18,783 nt of DNA from JAVBNJ01 sp031551625 (GTDB lineage: Bacteria > Bacteroidota > Bacteroidia > Bacteroidales > UBA932), in NCBI GenBank assembly GCA_031551625.1, contig JAVBNJ010000054.1:1-18783 (forward strand), given 5' to 3'. Position 1 is the first letter of the stretch. The number at the start of each line of letters is the position of its first letter. The notes beneath the pieces are model-generated. The model was not told the DNA's origin. It was given only the letters and a program-made list of their open reading frames with translations, and did not search any database. Made by a program: the position numbers and the translations under genes. This document shows, piece by piece, positions 1-8,289 of the stretch.

Positions 1-1
1 T

Positions 2-1354
2 GCATTAACCGGTGGCGGCAGCGTTTGTGCCACAGCTACGCTCAGTGTCACCAATAGCCAGGTAGGTGTGAGTTACCAATTATATAATGGAACCACAGCC
101 GGCGAAAGTAAAGACGGTACCGGTGGCGCCATTAGTTTTACGCCGGTGGGAGCGGGAAGTTATAAAGTAGTTGGTAAAAATAACTATTACACGGCCTGTG
201 CTGCAACAAGTACCGTGCAAACGGTTGTGCTATATCCTTCCGTTACACAAGGGAACCCTGTAGCTGCTACAATATGTTACAATACAACGAATGTATTTAG
301 TTTAGCTGCCGCCACCGGTGGCAATAATGCGTATACCTACCAATGGCAACAATCGACAAATAATTCTACATGGAGCACGGCTACCGGAACAAGTACTAAT
401 GCAGCGTATACCACACCCGCATTAACAAGTAACATGTATTACCGGCGGGTCGTTACTTCGTGCGGTAATTCGGCAACAAGCACGGCAGCACTGGTGACAG
501 TACGTGCCAACTTTACCACCGGAACCATTGCCAGCACCGGCCAGACGGTGGTGGGAGGAGGAACACCCGGCGCTATCGGAAGTACTGTGGCAGCCAGCGG
601 TGGCGGCGGAACCATCAGTTACCAGTGGTATAAAGATGGCGTAGCCATCAGCGGGGCTACGGCTGCTAACTATACGCCTCCGGCCAGCATGACTGCTGCG
701 CTGGGTGCTTACACGTATACCCGGCGTGCAAAAGATAATACGTGTAACACCACGCTTACTGCTTCTGCCGGTAGCTGGGTGTTGAAAGTAACCTGTCCCT
801 ACACAGGAAGTGATTTACTCATGGACGCTACACATGTCTGCCAACAGCGGGCCAGCGGAGCGAAAAACTGGGAGGCGTGGATTAAGGATAGCCGCGATAG
901 CAAAATTTACCGCATCGCCCAACTTTCCACCGGCCTGTGGACAATGGATGATTACCTGAATTACAAGGAGCATCCTGCAAGTGTCAATATGCTTTGTGGC
1001 AGTTATTCCGACCCTGCGGGGCAAGAGTATTGGCGAACTACGCTAAGCACAACTTATTCTACGCTTTGTCCTTCAGGTTGGAGATTACCCACACAGACGG
1101 AATTTGAACTTACTGTTAGCGGTTGGGCTCAATATTTATCTAAAGCTTATAAAAATACGGGCGAAACAGTTCATAATGGGGAAAGTTATACTTGTCAGTA
1201 TGGCTATACAGCATTCATTATCAATGGATGTTTTGGAACTGGGGCCTATGGTCAAAGGATAGGCGGAATTAATCCTGTGTCGTATCAAAATAAGGGTTGC
1301 TTCAGCACACCAACGGGGCTTGCTTATTCTGGTTATGCACGTTGTGTGCGTTGA
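2..1354 (+). CDS. Ig-like/FISUMP-domain surface or secreted protein (5' end outside window)
   Basis: The frame is open from base 2 to the TGA at 1352-1354 (450 residues visible), so the true start lies to the left; the GTG at 68 is only an internal codon. Residues about 1-265 are Thr/Ser/Gly-rich Ig-like modules with the recurrent YQW core (YQWQQSTNN, YQWYKDG), typical of Bacteroidota adhesins. Residues about 266-450 form a Cys-containing domain resembling the FISUMP family (Fibrobacter succinogenes major paralogous domain): IYRIAQLSTGLWTMDDYLNY matches the family's 'Y-TVKIG-QTWMAENLNY' region, LCPSGWRLPT matches 'CPSGWHLPT', and the end GYARCVR matches 'GF-VRCVK'. No type IX secretion C-terminal domain is recognisable, so the export route is unknown. 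Its role is probably surface adhesion or recognition, but the ligand cannot be inferred. The first 61 residues of the FISUMP domain are almost identical to the inverted paralogue at the right edge; the rest diverges. Confidence 0.8.
   Translation, partial: ALTGGGSVCATATLSVTNSQVGVSYQLYNGTTAGESKDGTGGAISFTPVGAGSYKVVGKNNYYTACAATSTVQTVVLYPSVTQGNPVAATICYNTTNVFSLAAATGGNNAYTYQWQQSTNNSTWSTATGTSTNAAYTTPALTSNMYYRRVVTSCGNSATSTAALVTVRANFTTGTIASTGQTVVGGGTPGAIGSTVAASGGGGTISYQWYKDGVAISGATAANYTPPASMTAALGAYTYTRRAKDNTCNTTLTASAGSWVLKVTCPYTGSDLLMDATHVCQQRASGAKNWEAWIKDSRDSKIYRIAQLSTGLWTMDDYLNYKEHPASVNMLCGSYSDPAGQEYWRTTLSTTYSTLCPSGWRLPTQTEFELTVSGWAQYLSKAYKNTGETVHNGESYTCQYGYTAFIINGCFGTGAYGQRIGGINPVSYQNKGCFSTPTGLAYSGYARCVR
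797..978 (+). repeat. Inverted paralogous repeat, left copy (constant part of FISUMP domain)
   Basis: This 182-bp block aligns without gaps to the reverse complement of 18601-18782 with 24 mismatches by hand count (about 87% identity). It contains a 31-bp exact match, 896-926 against 18653-18683. After 978 the two genes diverge abruptly, although they still align at protein level. Because the copies are inverted, recombination between them would flip the intervening DNA and exchange the gene tails. Confidence 0.85.
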
Positions 1355-1374
1355 TTGTACTGTAAGTAATAATT

Positions 1375-1409
1375 TAGATTTGACAAATTTTTAAAATTTG
1401 TCAAATCTA
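1375..1409 (+). terminator. Strong stem-loop after the FISUMP gene
   Basis: A perfect 16-bp stem (TAGATTTGACAAATTT, 1375-1390, with its exact complement at 1394-1409) closes a 3-nt loop 20 bp after the stop codon. It is AT-rich and followed by only a short T stretch (TATTTAG), so it may be a terminator or an mRNA 3'-end stabiliser. Its symmetry lets it fold on either strand. Confidence 0.55.
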
Positions 1410-1593
1410 TTTAGCGCTCTTATCGGTTAAACGATTTTTTGAACAACTTTGTTGTTGTCTCACTAAAAACTTAGTTTATTGCTGATCGGGGTTATTTTTC
1501 GTTTTATTTCCAACAAATGGTTTTCCGGGGGCTATTTTCGTCGCCGGTTTTCTCCCGTTTATCGGTAAAAGGGGCGGCATGACCGTTTTTTTA

Positions 1594-1624
1594 TTGCCGA
1601 AAAGACTTGCAGGGCCTACTTTTG
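1594..1624 (+). promoter_or_regulatory. Bacteroidota promoter P1 (distal) of the efflux operon
   Basis: TTG at 1594-1596, a 20-bp spacer, then TACTTTTG at 1617-1624 fit the Bacteroidota -33/-7 consensus (TTTG...TAnnTTTG). The sequence just after it (GCAGC) is also found after the proximal promoter 81 bp downstream, suggesting a duplicated promoter unit. Confidence 0.5.
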
Positions 1625-1664
1625 CAGCGAAATTCCAGAATGGGCGAAAAAATCGGGCTATTTT

Positions 1665-1683
1665 GAAAACTTTTTTTGTTTTC
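1665..1683 (+). promoter_or_regulatory. Candidate operator: inverted repeat over the P2 -33 box
   Basis: GAAAAC (1665-1670) and GTTTTC (1678-1683) form a 6-bp inverted repeat separated by seven T residues, directly over the -33 element. A TetR-family repressor encoded immediately downstream commonly binds such sites. A second palindrome, TTTTGCAAAA (1714-1723), lies at the predicted transcript start. Assignment to the regulator is inference; the AT-rich arms could occur by chance. Confidence 0.3.
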
Positions 1684-1705
1684 TCAGTTTTCTATTGTAC
1701 CTTTG
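1675..1705 (+). promoter_or_regulatory. Bacteroidota promoter P2 (proximal) of the efflux operon
   Basis: TTTG at 1675-1678, a 19-bp spacer and TACCTTTG at 1698-1705 are a full match to the Bacteroidota -33/-7 consensus. Transcription would begin about 1712, leaving a leader of roughly 20 nt before the tetR-type start at 1731. Confidence 0.65.
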
Positions 1706-1730
1706 CAGCCAATTTTTGCAAAAGTAATTT

Positions 1731-2354
1731 ATGGAAACAACAAAAGAGCGGATTGTGGAACATGCAGCGGAACTGTTTGCGAAGAAGGGCTGCAAAACAT
1801 TAACCATGGATGATATTGCCACTTCGTTAGGCATGTCGAAGCGGACAATTTATGAGAATTTCAGTAATAAAAACGAATTGATAGAGGCTTGCCTGAATCA
1901 TTTTTTTGATCATCAGGATATAAATATCAAGCAGGTATTGAAGAGTTCGGACAATATAATAGAGGCGATGTACAAGCAAGTGCAGAACAGTTCGAAAATG
2001 ATGGGGCAGATAAAGTTTGATTTTTTTAACGAGATACGGAAATATTATCCGGAAGTGTATAACAATACGATTAAAGTACATAAGGAGCAAATTTTTCAGA
2101 ATACGCTGGAAGTATTGCAAAAAGGGCAGAAGGAAGGAATCATCAGTGAAAATGTGAATGTGCTTGTAGCGGCGATTTTAATGCACGAGATAACAAATAT
2201 GATTTTGACGAGCGATGTGTTTGATGAGTACGATGTTCCGAAACAGGATTTATTGTCGGTAATGTATTTCCTGACGCGCGGCATAGCAGCCGACAAGGGG
2301 TTGAAGATTATTGACGAATATGTAGAAAAGTATAAAATTAATAACAAGGTATAA
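1731..2354 (+). CDS. TetR/AcrR-family transcriptional regulator
   Basis: This 207-residue protein has the classic TetR N-terminal helix-turn-helix at residues about 22-53 (LTMDDIATSLGMSKRTIYENF), followed by an all-helical ligand-binding/dimerisation region that is not conserved enough to suggest an effector. Length is normal for the family. ATG 1731 was chosen because it gives the expected short N-terminal helix (TKERIVEHAAELFAKKG) and lies about 20 nt after promoter P2. The gene is first in the efflux operon, and its TAA overlaps the A of the next ATG by one base, indicating translational coupling. The likely role is autogenous repression of the pump operon through the palindromes at P2, relieved by a toxic or endogenous ligand. 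Family identity is firm; function within the operon is inferred. Confidence 0.9.
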   Translation: METTKERIVEHAAELFAKKGCKTLTMDDIATSLGMSKRTIYENFSNKNELIEACLNHFFDHQDINIKQVLKSSDNIIEAMYKQVQNSSKMMGQIKFDFFNEIRKYYPEVYNNTIKVHKEQIFQNTLEVLQKGQKEGIISENVNVLVAAILMHEITNMILTSDVFDEYDVPKQDLLSVMYFLTRGIAADKGLKIIDEYVEKYKINNKV

Positions 2355-3691
2355 TGAAAACGATGAGAAAATTGGTAATAGGTGCAGTGGCCGTGTTGTT
2401 CCCGTTGATTGGCGTGGCGCAAAGCACCGACACATTGCGAATCAGTTTAGAGGACGCGCTTTCTATTGCGTTGAGCGATAACCCGACTATTCTGATTGCC
2501 GAACAGGAAATTCAGCGGGTCGATTATTCGAAAAAAGGTGCATGGTATGGTATGCTGCCTACGCTGAACGGTACTGCCCAAGCAGCAAAATATGTGGTGC
2601 CAGCAAAAATGGCGATGTTCGGTAGCTTGATGGATTCGCCCACCGACTATAATGTAACGGCAAGTTTGAACCTCGCGCTGCCATTGATAGCACCCGGTTT
2701 GTGGAAGTCGATACAATTGTCGGACATTGATATGCAATTGGCCGTAGAAAAATCGCGCGGCTCGAAAATTGATTTGCGCAACGAAGTGAAGAAAGCTTAC
2801 TATAATATTTTGTTGGCGCAGGACGGCGTGAAAACGTTGGAAGAAGCGGTAAAAATTGCCGAAGAAAACTACCAGTTGGCCAAGCAGCGCTACGAGGTAG
2901 GTATGGTGGCCGAGTACGATATGATTTCGGCCGAAGTGCAGGCACACAATGTGTACCCGCAGTTGGTACAAGCGAAAAACGGCACCGATCAAGCTATCCT
3001 GTACTTGAAAGTGCTGTTGGGTGTTAATTCACAACAACCGGTGGCAATAGAGGGTTCGTTGAAAGATTTTGAGGGAAGCCTGACCTTGTTGGACGATAAA
3101 ATCAACCTTGACAACAACTCGACTTTGGCACAAATAGATTTGCAATTGAAAATGCTGGACAAGCAAAAGCAATTGATCAAAACGCAGATGATGCCAACAC
3201 TTGCTGGCTTTGGACAGTTTGGCTATACGGGCATGGGAACCAATGCAATAACGATGAATATTGGCGGCATTCCATTCGAGACTGAAGCGCGCGACGACTG
3301 GTATACCAATGGCTTGATTTTGGGCTTACAGTTGAACGTGCCGATATTTAATGGCTTGTCGAACACCACAAAAGTGAAACAGGCAAACATTGCTGCCAAA
3401 CAATTGTCGTTGCAACGCGGCTATGCAGCCAGCGGGCTCGAAACACAGGCCGTGGCACAGCTTAACAATATGCAAAAAGCAATTGAGCAGGTAAACTCTA
3501 ATAAAAAAGGGGTAGAGCTGGCCGAAAAAGGACGTGCTATTACGCAAAAACGCTACGAAACAGGTGCAGGTACCGTGCTCGAGCTGCAAGGCGCCGTGCT
3601 GGCGTTGATGCAAGCGCGCTTGTCATACAGCCAGTCTATTGCAGACTACTTGTCGGCTAAAGCAGACTACGAACAAATCATAGGAAAATAA
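2354..3691 (+). CDS. TolC-type outer-membrane efflux protein
   Basis: This 445-residue protein starts with a Sec signal peptide (MKTMRKLVIGAVAVLFPLIGVAQS). The mature part has the two homologous OEP halves: LEDALSIALSDNP near residue 32, then QRYEVGMVAEYDMISAEV near 178, repeated as KRYETGAGTVLELQGAV near 395. These make the coiled-coil hairpins of the trimeric TolC channel-tunnel. There is no lipobox, so it is TolC-like rather than OprM-like in anchoring. It forms the outer-membrane exit duct for the RND pump encoded two genes downstream. ATG 2354 overlaps the regulator stop; a second ATG at 2363 is possible and would shorten the signal peptide by three residues. Length matches the family. 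Confidence 0.93.
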   Translation: MKTMRKLVIGAVAVLFPLIGVAQSTDTLRISLEDALSIALSDNPTILIAEQEIQRVDYSKKGAWYGMLPTLNGTAQAAKYVVPAKMAMFGSLMDSPTDYNVTASLNLALPLIAPGLWKSIQLSDIDMQLAVEKSRGSKIDLRNEVKKAYYNILLAQDGVKTLEEAVKIAEENYQLAKQRYEVGMVAEYDMISAEVQAHNVYPQLVQAKNGTDQAILYLKVLLGVNSQQPVAIEGSLKDFEGSLTLLDDKINLDNNSTLAQIDLQLKMLDKQKQLIKTQMMPTLAGFGQFGYTGMGTNAITMNIGGIPFETEARDDWYTNGLILGLQLNVPIFNGLSNTTKVKQANIAAKQLSLQRGYAASGLETQAVAQLNNMQKAIEQVNSNKKGVELAEKGRAITQKRYETGAGTVLELQGAVLALMQARLSYSQSIADYLSAKADYEQIIGK

Positions 3692-3719
3692 TAATTGCAA
3701 ACAATAAAAATTAAGATAT

Positions 3720-4733
3720 ATGAAAAAATTATGGATGTTACCCGTTGCAGCATTGGTCGTATTGGCCGGTTGTAAAGGAGGAAAGGCTGTCGAAGCAGAA
3801 TCGGAAGTAACGGTGCCGGAAGTAAAGGTTGAAACGGTACACAAACAAGTTGTAGAGCAGAAGCAGGAATATACGGCAACTATCAGTCCGTATTCGAAAA
3901 ATATGATTTCGACTATGCTGGCCGGTATGCGTATCGAAAAAATTTATGTAGAAGTGGGCAATCCTGTAAAAGCCGGCCAATTGCTGGTAAAAATGGAAGA
4001 AGCTAATTATCTGCAAGCAAAGCTACAATTGGAAAACTTGAAGACTGACTATAGCCGTGTACAAGCCTTGTATGCAAGCGGTGGCGCTTCGCAACAACAG
4101 CTTGACCAATTGAAAACGCAATTGGATGTGGCTACTGAATCGCTCCAAAACCTGGAACAAAACACGTACCTGAAATCGCCGATTTCGGGTGTGATTACGC
4201 AACGTAATTTCGACAATGGCGATATGAGCGGCGGACAGCCCATCTTGCAAGTGCAACAGTTGAATCCGGCCAAAATTTTAATCAATGTACAGGAAATGTA
4301 TTTCACGGAAGTGAAACCTAAAATGTCTGCTACTATTACATTGGATAGCTATGGCGACCAAGCTTTCACAGGCCGCGTGAACTTGGTATACCCGACTATC
4401 GACCCCGTGACACATACATTTATTACAGAGATTGTGGCCGACAATGCGAAGATGGAAATTCGCCCGGGTATGTTTGCCCGCGTGCTGTTCAACTTTGGCA
4501 CAGCCAACCGTGTGGTAGTGCCCGACAAGGCTATTATCAAGCAACCGGGAACAAACGATCGCTATATATTTGTTCTGAACAGCGACAATACCGTAACCTA
4601 TAAAAAAGTGGAACTGGGCCAACGCATGGCAGATAACTACGAACTGCTCTCGGGGATTGTGGACGGCGAAAAAGTAGTAACAGCCGGTATGAGCCGCTTG
4701 GTAGATGGAATGACGGTAGCAGTAGTGGAGTAA
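3720..4733 (+). CDS. RND efflux periplasmic adaptor (membrane-fusion lipoprotein, HlyD/AcrA family)
   Basis: This 337-residue protein has a lipoprotein signal peptide with lipobox LAGC (Cys18), so it is probably anchored in the inner membrane facing the periplasm. The split biotinyl-lipoyl domain is seen as MRIEKIYVEVGNPVKAGQLLVKM and, after a coiled-coil hairpin (residues about 95-140, QLKTQLDVATESLQNLEQN), as YLKSPISGVITQRNFDNGDM. Beta-barrel (ITLDSYGDQAFTGRVNLVYP) and membrane-proximal (DNTVTYKKVELGQ) regions follow. The adaptor bridges pump and TolC channel. It sits 28 bp after the outer-membrane gene and 43 bp before the pump gene; that second gap carries a small AACTAA-ACAG-TTAGTT hairpin (4740-4755). 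Confidence 0.93.
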   Translation: MKKLWMLPVAALVVLAGCKGGKAVEAESEVTVPEVKVETVHKQVVEQKQEYTATISPYSKNMISTMLAGMRIEKIYVEVGNPVKAGQLLVKMEEANYLQAKLQLENLKTDYSRVQALYASGGASQQQLDQLKTQLDVATESLQNLEQNTYLKSPISGVITQRNFDNGDMSGGQPILQVQQLNPAKILINVQEMYFTEVKPKMSATITLDSYGDQAFTGRVNLVYPTIDPVTHTFITEIVADNAKMEIRPGMFARVLFNFGTANRVVVPDKAIIKQPGTNDRYIFVLNSDNTVTYKKVELGQRMADNYELLSGIVDGEKVVTAGMSRLVDGMTVAVVE

Positions 4734-4776
4734 TAATCGAACTAAACAGTTAGTTAATCTGAAGAATTAAGAAATT

Positions 4777-7700
4777 ATGAAAATATACGAAACAGCTGTC
4801 CGGAAGCCGGTATCAACAATACTGATTTTTGCCGGCGCCATCATATTAGGCTTGTTTTCGCTGAGCCGCCTGTCGATCGACTTGTATCCGGAAATGGAGG
4901 TTCCTTATTTAAGCGTATTGACCACCTATGGCGGTGCAAGTGCGGCTGATATTGAACAGAACATATCGCGGGTATTGGAAGATAACCTGAACACCGTATC
5001 GGATCTAAAGAAAATTACGTCGCGCTCGCAAGACAACATGTCGATAATAACACTCGAATTTGAGTGGGGAACCAACCTCGACGAAGCGTCGAACGATGTG
5101 CGCGACGTGTTGGGGCGCGTAGAATCGCTATTGCCCGACGAGGTGGATAAGCCGATGATCATCAAATTCAGCACCAGCATGATGCCCATCCTGTACATGT
5201 ATGCTACGGCCAACGAGAGCTACAATGGTTTGTACAAATTGCTGGACGAAAAAATTGCCAACCCGCTCAACCGTATCAGCGGAGTGGGCGCAGTGAGTAT
5301 CAGCGGGGCGCCGAAACGCGAAGTGCAGGTAAATGTAAATCCGCAGAAGATTGAGGCGTACAACCTGACAGTTGAACAAATCGGCCAAATTATTGCACAG
5401 GAAAACAACAATATTCCGGCAGGTGCTATGGACATTGGTACGGAGCGTATGGCGTTACGTATTGAAGCGGAGTTCATGGAAAGTTCCGAGATTAAAGACA
5501 TTGTTGTGGCGAACTATGGCGGTAAGGAAATCAAAATTTCGGATATTGCCGTAGTAAAAGACACTATCAAAACCATGACGGTCGAAGAAACCATCAATGG
5601 CGAACGGGGCGTAAGAATTATTATACAGAAACAGTCGGGCGCCAACTCAGTAGCTATTGCCAAAGCAGTGCAGGAAAAATTACCGGAGTTGATTAAAGCG
5701 CTTCCTCCCGATGTACATGTGGGTATCCTGTTCGACACATCGACCAACATTACGAATAGTATCAATAGCTTGAGCGAAACGGTAATGTATGCTTTCATAT
5801 TTGTGGTGCTGGTGGTGCTGTTCTTCCTTGGCCGCTGGCGTGCTACAATCATCATTGCATTGACTATTCCCGTGTCGTTGATTGCCGGGTTTATTTATCT
5901 GATGTTTACCGGTGGCACCATCAACATTATTTCGTTGAGCTCGCTTTCCATAGCCATCGGGATGGTGGTAGACGATGCGATTGTGGTGCTCGAGAACATT
6001 GTGAAGCACCTGGAGCGCGGCGCCCGTCCGAAAGATGCGGCTATCTACGGAACGAACGAAGTGTGGCTGGCCGTACTGGCTACTACGCTGACTGTAGTGG
6101 CCGTGTTCCTGCCGCTGACTATGACAGGTGGTATTGCCGGTATCATGTTCAAACAATTGGGCTGGATTGTGTCTATTGTAATTGTGGTGTCAACCATTGC
6201 CGCTATTACGCTTACGCCGATGTTGACGGCCAAAATGCTCCGCTTCAAGGCGACGCATACTTACAAAGGAATGGGCGTCCTGTTCAAACCTATCGATAAA
6301 TTTTTAGATTGGTTGGACGGCGCCTATGCCCGCCTGCTTTACTGGACAGTGCACCACCGAACGATTACCATTGTAATAGCCTTTGTTATTTTCTTGTCGA
6401 GTATATTTTTAGTAACGCAAGTGCCTACCGAGCTATTCTCGCAGTCGGATAACGGACAGGTGAGCGCTACGGTAGAACTTCCGGTGAGCGCCAACCTGGA
6501 ACAAACATCTACGATTGCCCACCAGATAGAAAAAGCAATTTTGGAAAAATGCCCCGAAGTCAACACTATTTCGGTAAGTTCGGGAGCCGACGACGAAGCC
6601 GGTTTTTCCGCCCTGTTCGGGAACTCGGGGATGAATGCGATCTCTTACATGGTGGTACTGAAAGATTGGGAATACCGTAAAGCCAACCACCTGCGCGGCA
6701 TGGAGGAAATAGGCGAAGTGATGCGCCAGGAAATTGCGAAATTTCCCGAAGTGGTAAAATACAAAGTATCGCCGGGTGGCAACCAGGGCGGCGGCATGAT
6801 GGGAGGTAGTACTGTCGACGTAAAAGTATTCGGGTACAATTTCGATCAAACCACGGCTATTGCCAACCAGCTGGCCGACCGCATGCGTACTGTCAAAGGA
6901 GCACGCGATGTAAGCGTTAGCCGCGAAGAAATGAAAGTAGAGCTCCAGGTAGAATTCGATCGCGAAAAACTGGCGAAGTTCGGCATCAACACCGCGGTAG
7001 CTGCTACCTACGTGCGTAACCGCATCAATGGATTGACGGCTTCTAAATACCGCGAAAACGGAGAAGAGTATGACATTGTGGTACGCTACGACGAATCGTT
7101 CCGCGAGTCTACCGAAAACATTCAGAACATTGTACTGTACAACAACCAGGGACGCGCCATCCGCCTGAGCGAAGTGGCAAATGTGGTAGAACGCTTTACG
7201 CCGCCGAAGATTGAACGCGAAGACCGCCAGCGTGTGGTAACCGTGTCGGCAGCCCTGTCGGGCGCCGCACTGGGCGATGTAGCGGCGGCTACGCAGAAAG
7301 AAATCGACAAATTACAACTACCCGCCGGTGTCGAAGTGGTTATGTCCGGCTCGGTCGAAGACCAGCAGGAGTCGTTCCGGGACTTGCTGACTCTGTTGGT
7401 ACTCATCATTATCCTAGTGTACATTGTGATGGCCACACAGTTCGAATCGTTCAAAATGCCGTTCATCATTATGCTGGCAGTGCCGTTTGCGTTTACCGGT
7501 GTATTCCTCGCCTTGTGGCTTACGGGCATTCCGTTGGGTATGATTGCCCTCATTGGCGGTATTATGTTGGTAGGTATTGTGGTGAAAAACGGTATTGTGA
7601 TTGTCGACTTTACCAACTTGCAACGCGAACGTGGCATGCCGTTGAACGAAGCGGTAATCACTGCCGGTAAATCGCGTTTGCGCCCGGTGTTGATGACTAC

Positions 7701-7902
7701 GCTGACCACCATTCTCGGTATGATTCCGTTGGCAGTGGGCACAGGCGAAGGCTCTGAAATCTGGCAGCCCATGGGCGTTGCCGTAGTAGGCGGATTGACC
7801 TTCTCGACCATCCTCACCCTGTTGGTAATTCCTGCCGTATATTCGGCATTCAATGCAGGAGGCGAGAAGAAAGAACGAAAAGCAAATACAGTAGAAGTAT
7901 AA
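4777..7902 (+). CDS. RND-family efflux pump, inner-membrane permease (AcrB/MexB/HAE1-like)
   Basis: This 1041-residue protein has the normal length and the duplicated architecture of RND pumps: TM1 at residues about 12-32, a large periplasmic loop, a TM2-7 cluster, a second periplasmic loop, then TM8-12. Proton-relay residues are in place: Asp399-Asp400 in GMVVDDAIVVLENI and Lys937 in GIVVKNGIVIVDF, the equivalents of AcrB Asp407/Asp408 and Lys940. This places it in the drug/hydrophobe (HAE) type rather than the heavy-metal (CusA) type, although the substrate cannot be deduced. A Gly/Met-rich loop (GGNQGGGMMGGS, about 669-680) is in the second periplasmic region. It completes a tripartite pump with the two preceding genes and is followed by a PII-like gene, an arrangement known beside RND pumps. 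Confidence 0.95.
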   Translation: MKIYETAVRKPVSTILIFAGAIILGLFSLSRLSIDLYPEMEVPYLSVLTTYGGASAADIEQNISRVLEDNLNTVSDLKKITSRSQDNMSIITLEFEWGTNLDEASNDVRDVLGRVESLLPDEVDKPMIIKFSTSMMPILYMYATANESYNGLYKLLDEKIANPLNRISGVGAVSISGAPKREVQVNVNPQKIEAYNLTVEQIGQIIAQENNNIPAGAMDIGTERMALRIEAEFMESSEIKDIVVANYGGKEIKISDIAVVKDTIKTMTVEETINGERGVRIIIQKQSGANSVAIAKAVQEKLPELIKALPPDVHVGILFDTSTNITNSINSLSETVMYAFIFVVLVVLFFLGRWRATIIIALTIPVSLIAGFIYLMFTGGTINIISLSSLSIAIGMVVDDAIVVLENIVKHLERGARPKDAAIYGTNEVWLAVLATTLTVVAVFLPLTMTGGIAGIMFKQLGWIVSIVIVVSTIAAITLTPMLTAKMLRFKATHTYKGMGVLFKPIDKFLDWLDGAYARLLYWTVHHRTITIVIAFVIFLSSIFLVTQVPTELFSQSDNGQVSATVELPVSANLEQTSTIAHQIEKAILEKCPEVNTISVSSGADDEAGFSALFGNSGMNAISYMVVLKDWEYRKANHLRGMEEIGEVMRQEIAKFPEVVKYKVSPGGNQGGGMMGGSTVDVKVFGYNFDQTTAIANQLADRMRTVKGARDVSVSREEMKVELQVEFDREKLAKFGINTAVAATYVRNRINGLTASKYRENGEEYDIVVRYDESFRESTENIQNIVLYNNQGRAIRLSEVANVVERFTPPKIEREDRQRVVTVSAALSGAALGDVAAATQKEIDKLQLPAGVEVVMSGSVEDQQESFRDLLTLLVLIIILVYIVMATQFESFKMPFIIMLAVPFAFTGVFLALWLTGIPLGMIALIGGIMLVGIVVKNGIVIVDFTNLQRERGMPLNEAVITAGKSRLRPVLMTTLTTILGMIPLAVGTGEGSEIWQPMGVAVVGGLTFSTILTLLVIPAVYSAFNAGGEKKERKANTVEV

Positions 7903-7907
7903 ATTCC

Positions 7908-7970
7908 GGTGAAAAGAGACAGGGTAAAATGGTACAATGATTTTGCCCTTTCACCTTGTCCCTTTTCACC
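7908..7970 (+). repeat. Imperfect 25-bp inverted repeat between pump and PII-like gene
   Basis: Bases 7908-7932 match the reverse complement of 7946-7970 at 21 of 25 positions, with a 13-nt loop. It fills most of the 85-bp gap between the permease stop and the PII-like start. It could act as an mRNA stability or attenuation element that lowers expression of the last gene, or be a small repetitive intergenic element. No T-run follows, so it is not a simple intrinsic terminator. Confidence 0.6.
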
Positions 7971-7987
7971 CTTGAAACCTTAATGAA

Positions 7988-8281
7988 ATGAAAGCAGTAT
8001 TTATAGTATATGGACAATCGCTCACGCAACCGCTCGAGCATCTGTTAGATAAGTTAAACATCCGCGGATTTACCCGCTGGGAAGAAACGCAAGGCCGTGG
8101 CGGCGCTGCCGGCGAACCGCATTACGGCACACATGCATGGCCTTCGAAAAACGGGTCGATACTTACTATCGTGGACGATCATATGGTAGACCCGCTCCTT
8201 GAGTCGCTCCGTCACATTAATGAACAGGCCGAACAGCAAGGGCTCAACGCTTTTGTATGGCATATCGAAAACAGAATGTAG
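7988..8281 (+). CDS. PII-like small protein associated with RND efflux
   Basis: This 97-residue protein (MKAVFIVYGQSLTQPLEHLLDKLNIRGFTRW...) has the beta-alpha-beta/ferredoxin-like pattern of the PII superfamily, with a Gly-rich loop (QGRGGAAGEPHYG, residues about 35-47) where PII proteins carry the T-loop, and a second beta-alpha-beta unit (GSILTIVDD...LLESLRHINEQ). Small PII-like trimers are known next to RND pumps (for example the DUF3240 group by CusA-type pumps). Such proteins may sense a ligand and adjust the transporter, but neither ligand nor mechanism can be read here. It is the last gene of the operon and lies immediately before two stem-loops. The fold assignment is based on pattern only; a search would settle the exact family. 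Confidence 0.7.
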   Translation: MKAVFIVYGQSLTQPLEHLLDKLNIRGFTRWEETQGRGGAAGEPHYGTHAWPSKNGSILTIVDDHMVDPLLESLRHINEQAEQQGLNAFVWHIENRM

Positions 8282-8289
8282 CAGAAAAT

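Larger units (their letters stand above)
1355..1730 (+). other. Non-coding interval with hairpin and tandem promoters
   Basis: This 376-bp gap separates the surface-protein gene from the efflux operon. It holds the stem-loop at 1375-1409, a small hairpin AACAAC-TTT-GTTGTT at 1442-1456, and two Bacteroidota-type promoters with palindromes in the last 140 bp. A short open frame at 1579-1803 overlaps these promoters and the regulator gene, has no recognisable protein features, and is not accepted as a gene. Nothing else was recognised between about 1457 and 1593. Confidence 0.6.

Noticed and set aside
68..70. GTG as the start of the left surface-protein gene
   Set aside because: The same frame is open to base 2 with the same Ig-like composition and no signal peptide follows the GTG, so the gene begins outside the window.
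1579..1803. 74-residue plus-strand open frame before the TetR gene
   Set aside because: It overlaps both promoters and the start of the regulator gene in another frame and has low-complexity content.
5680..6156. 158-residue minus-strand open frame antisense to the pump
   Set aside because: His/Gln-rich antisense shadow over conserved transmembrane coding sequence.
7122..7937. 271-residue minus-strand open frame antisense to the RND pump
   Set aside because: It is a shadow of the pump gene; its Thr/Ser/Arg-rich product matches no known pattern and the sense frame is certain.
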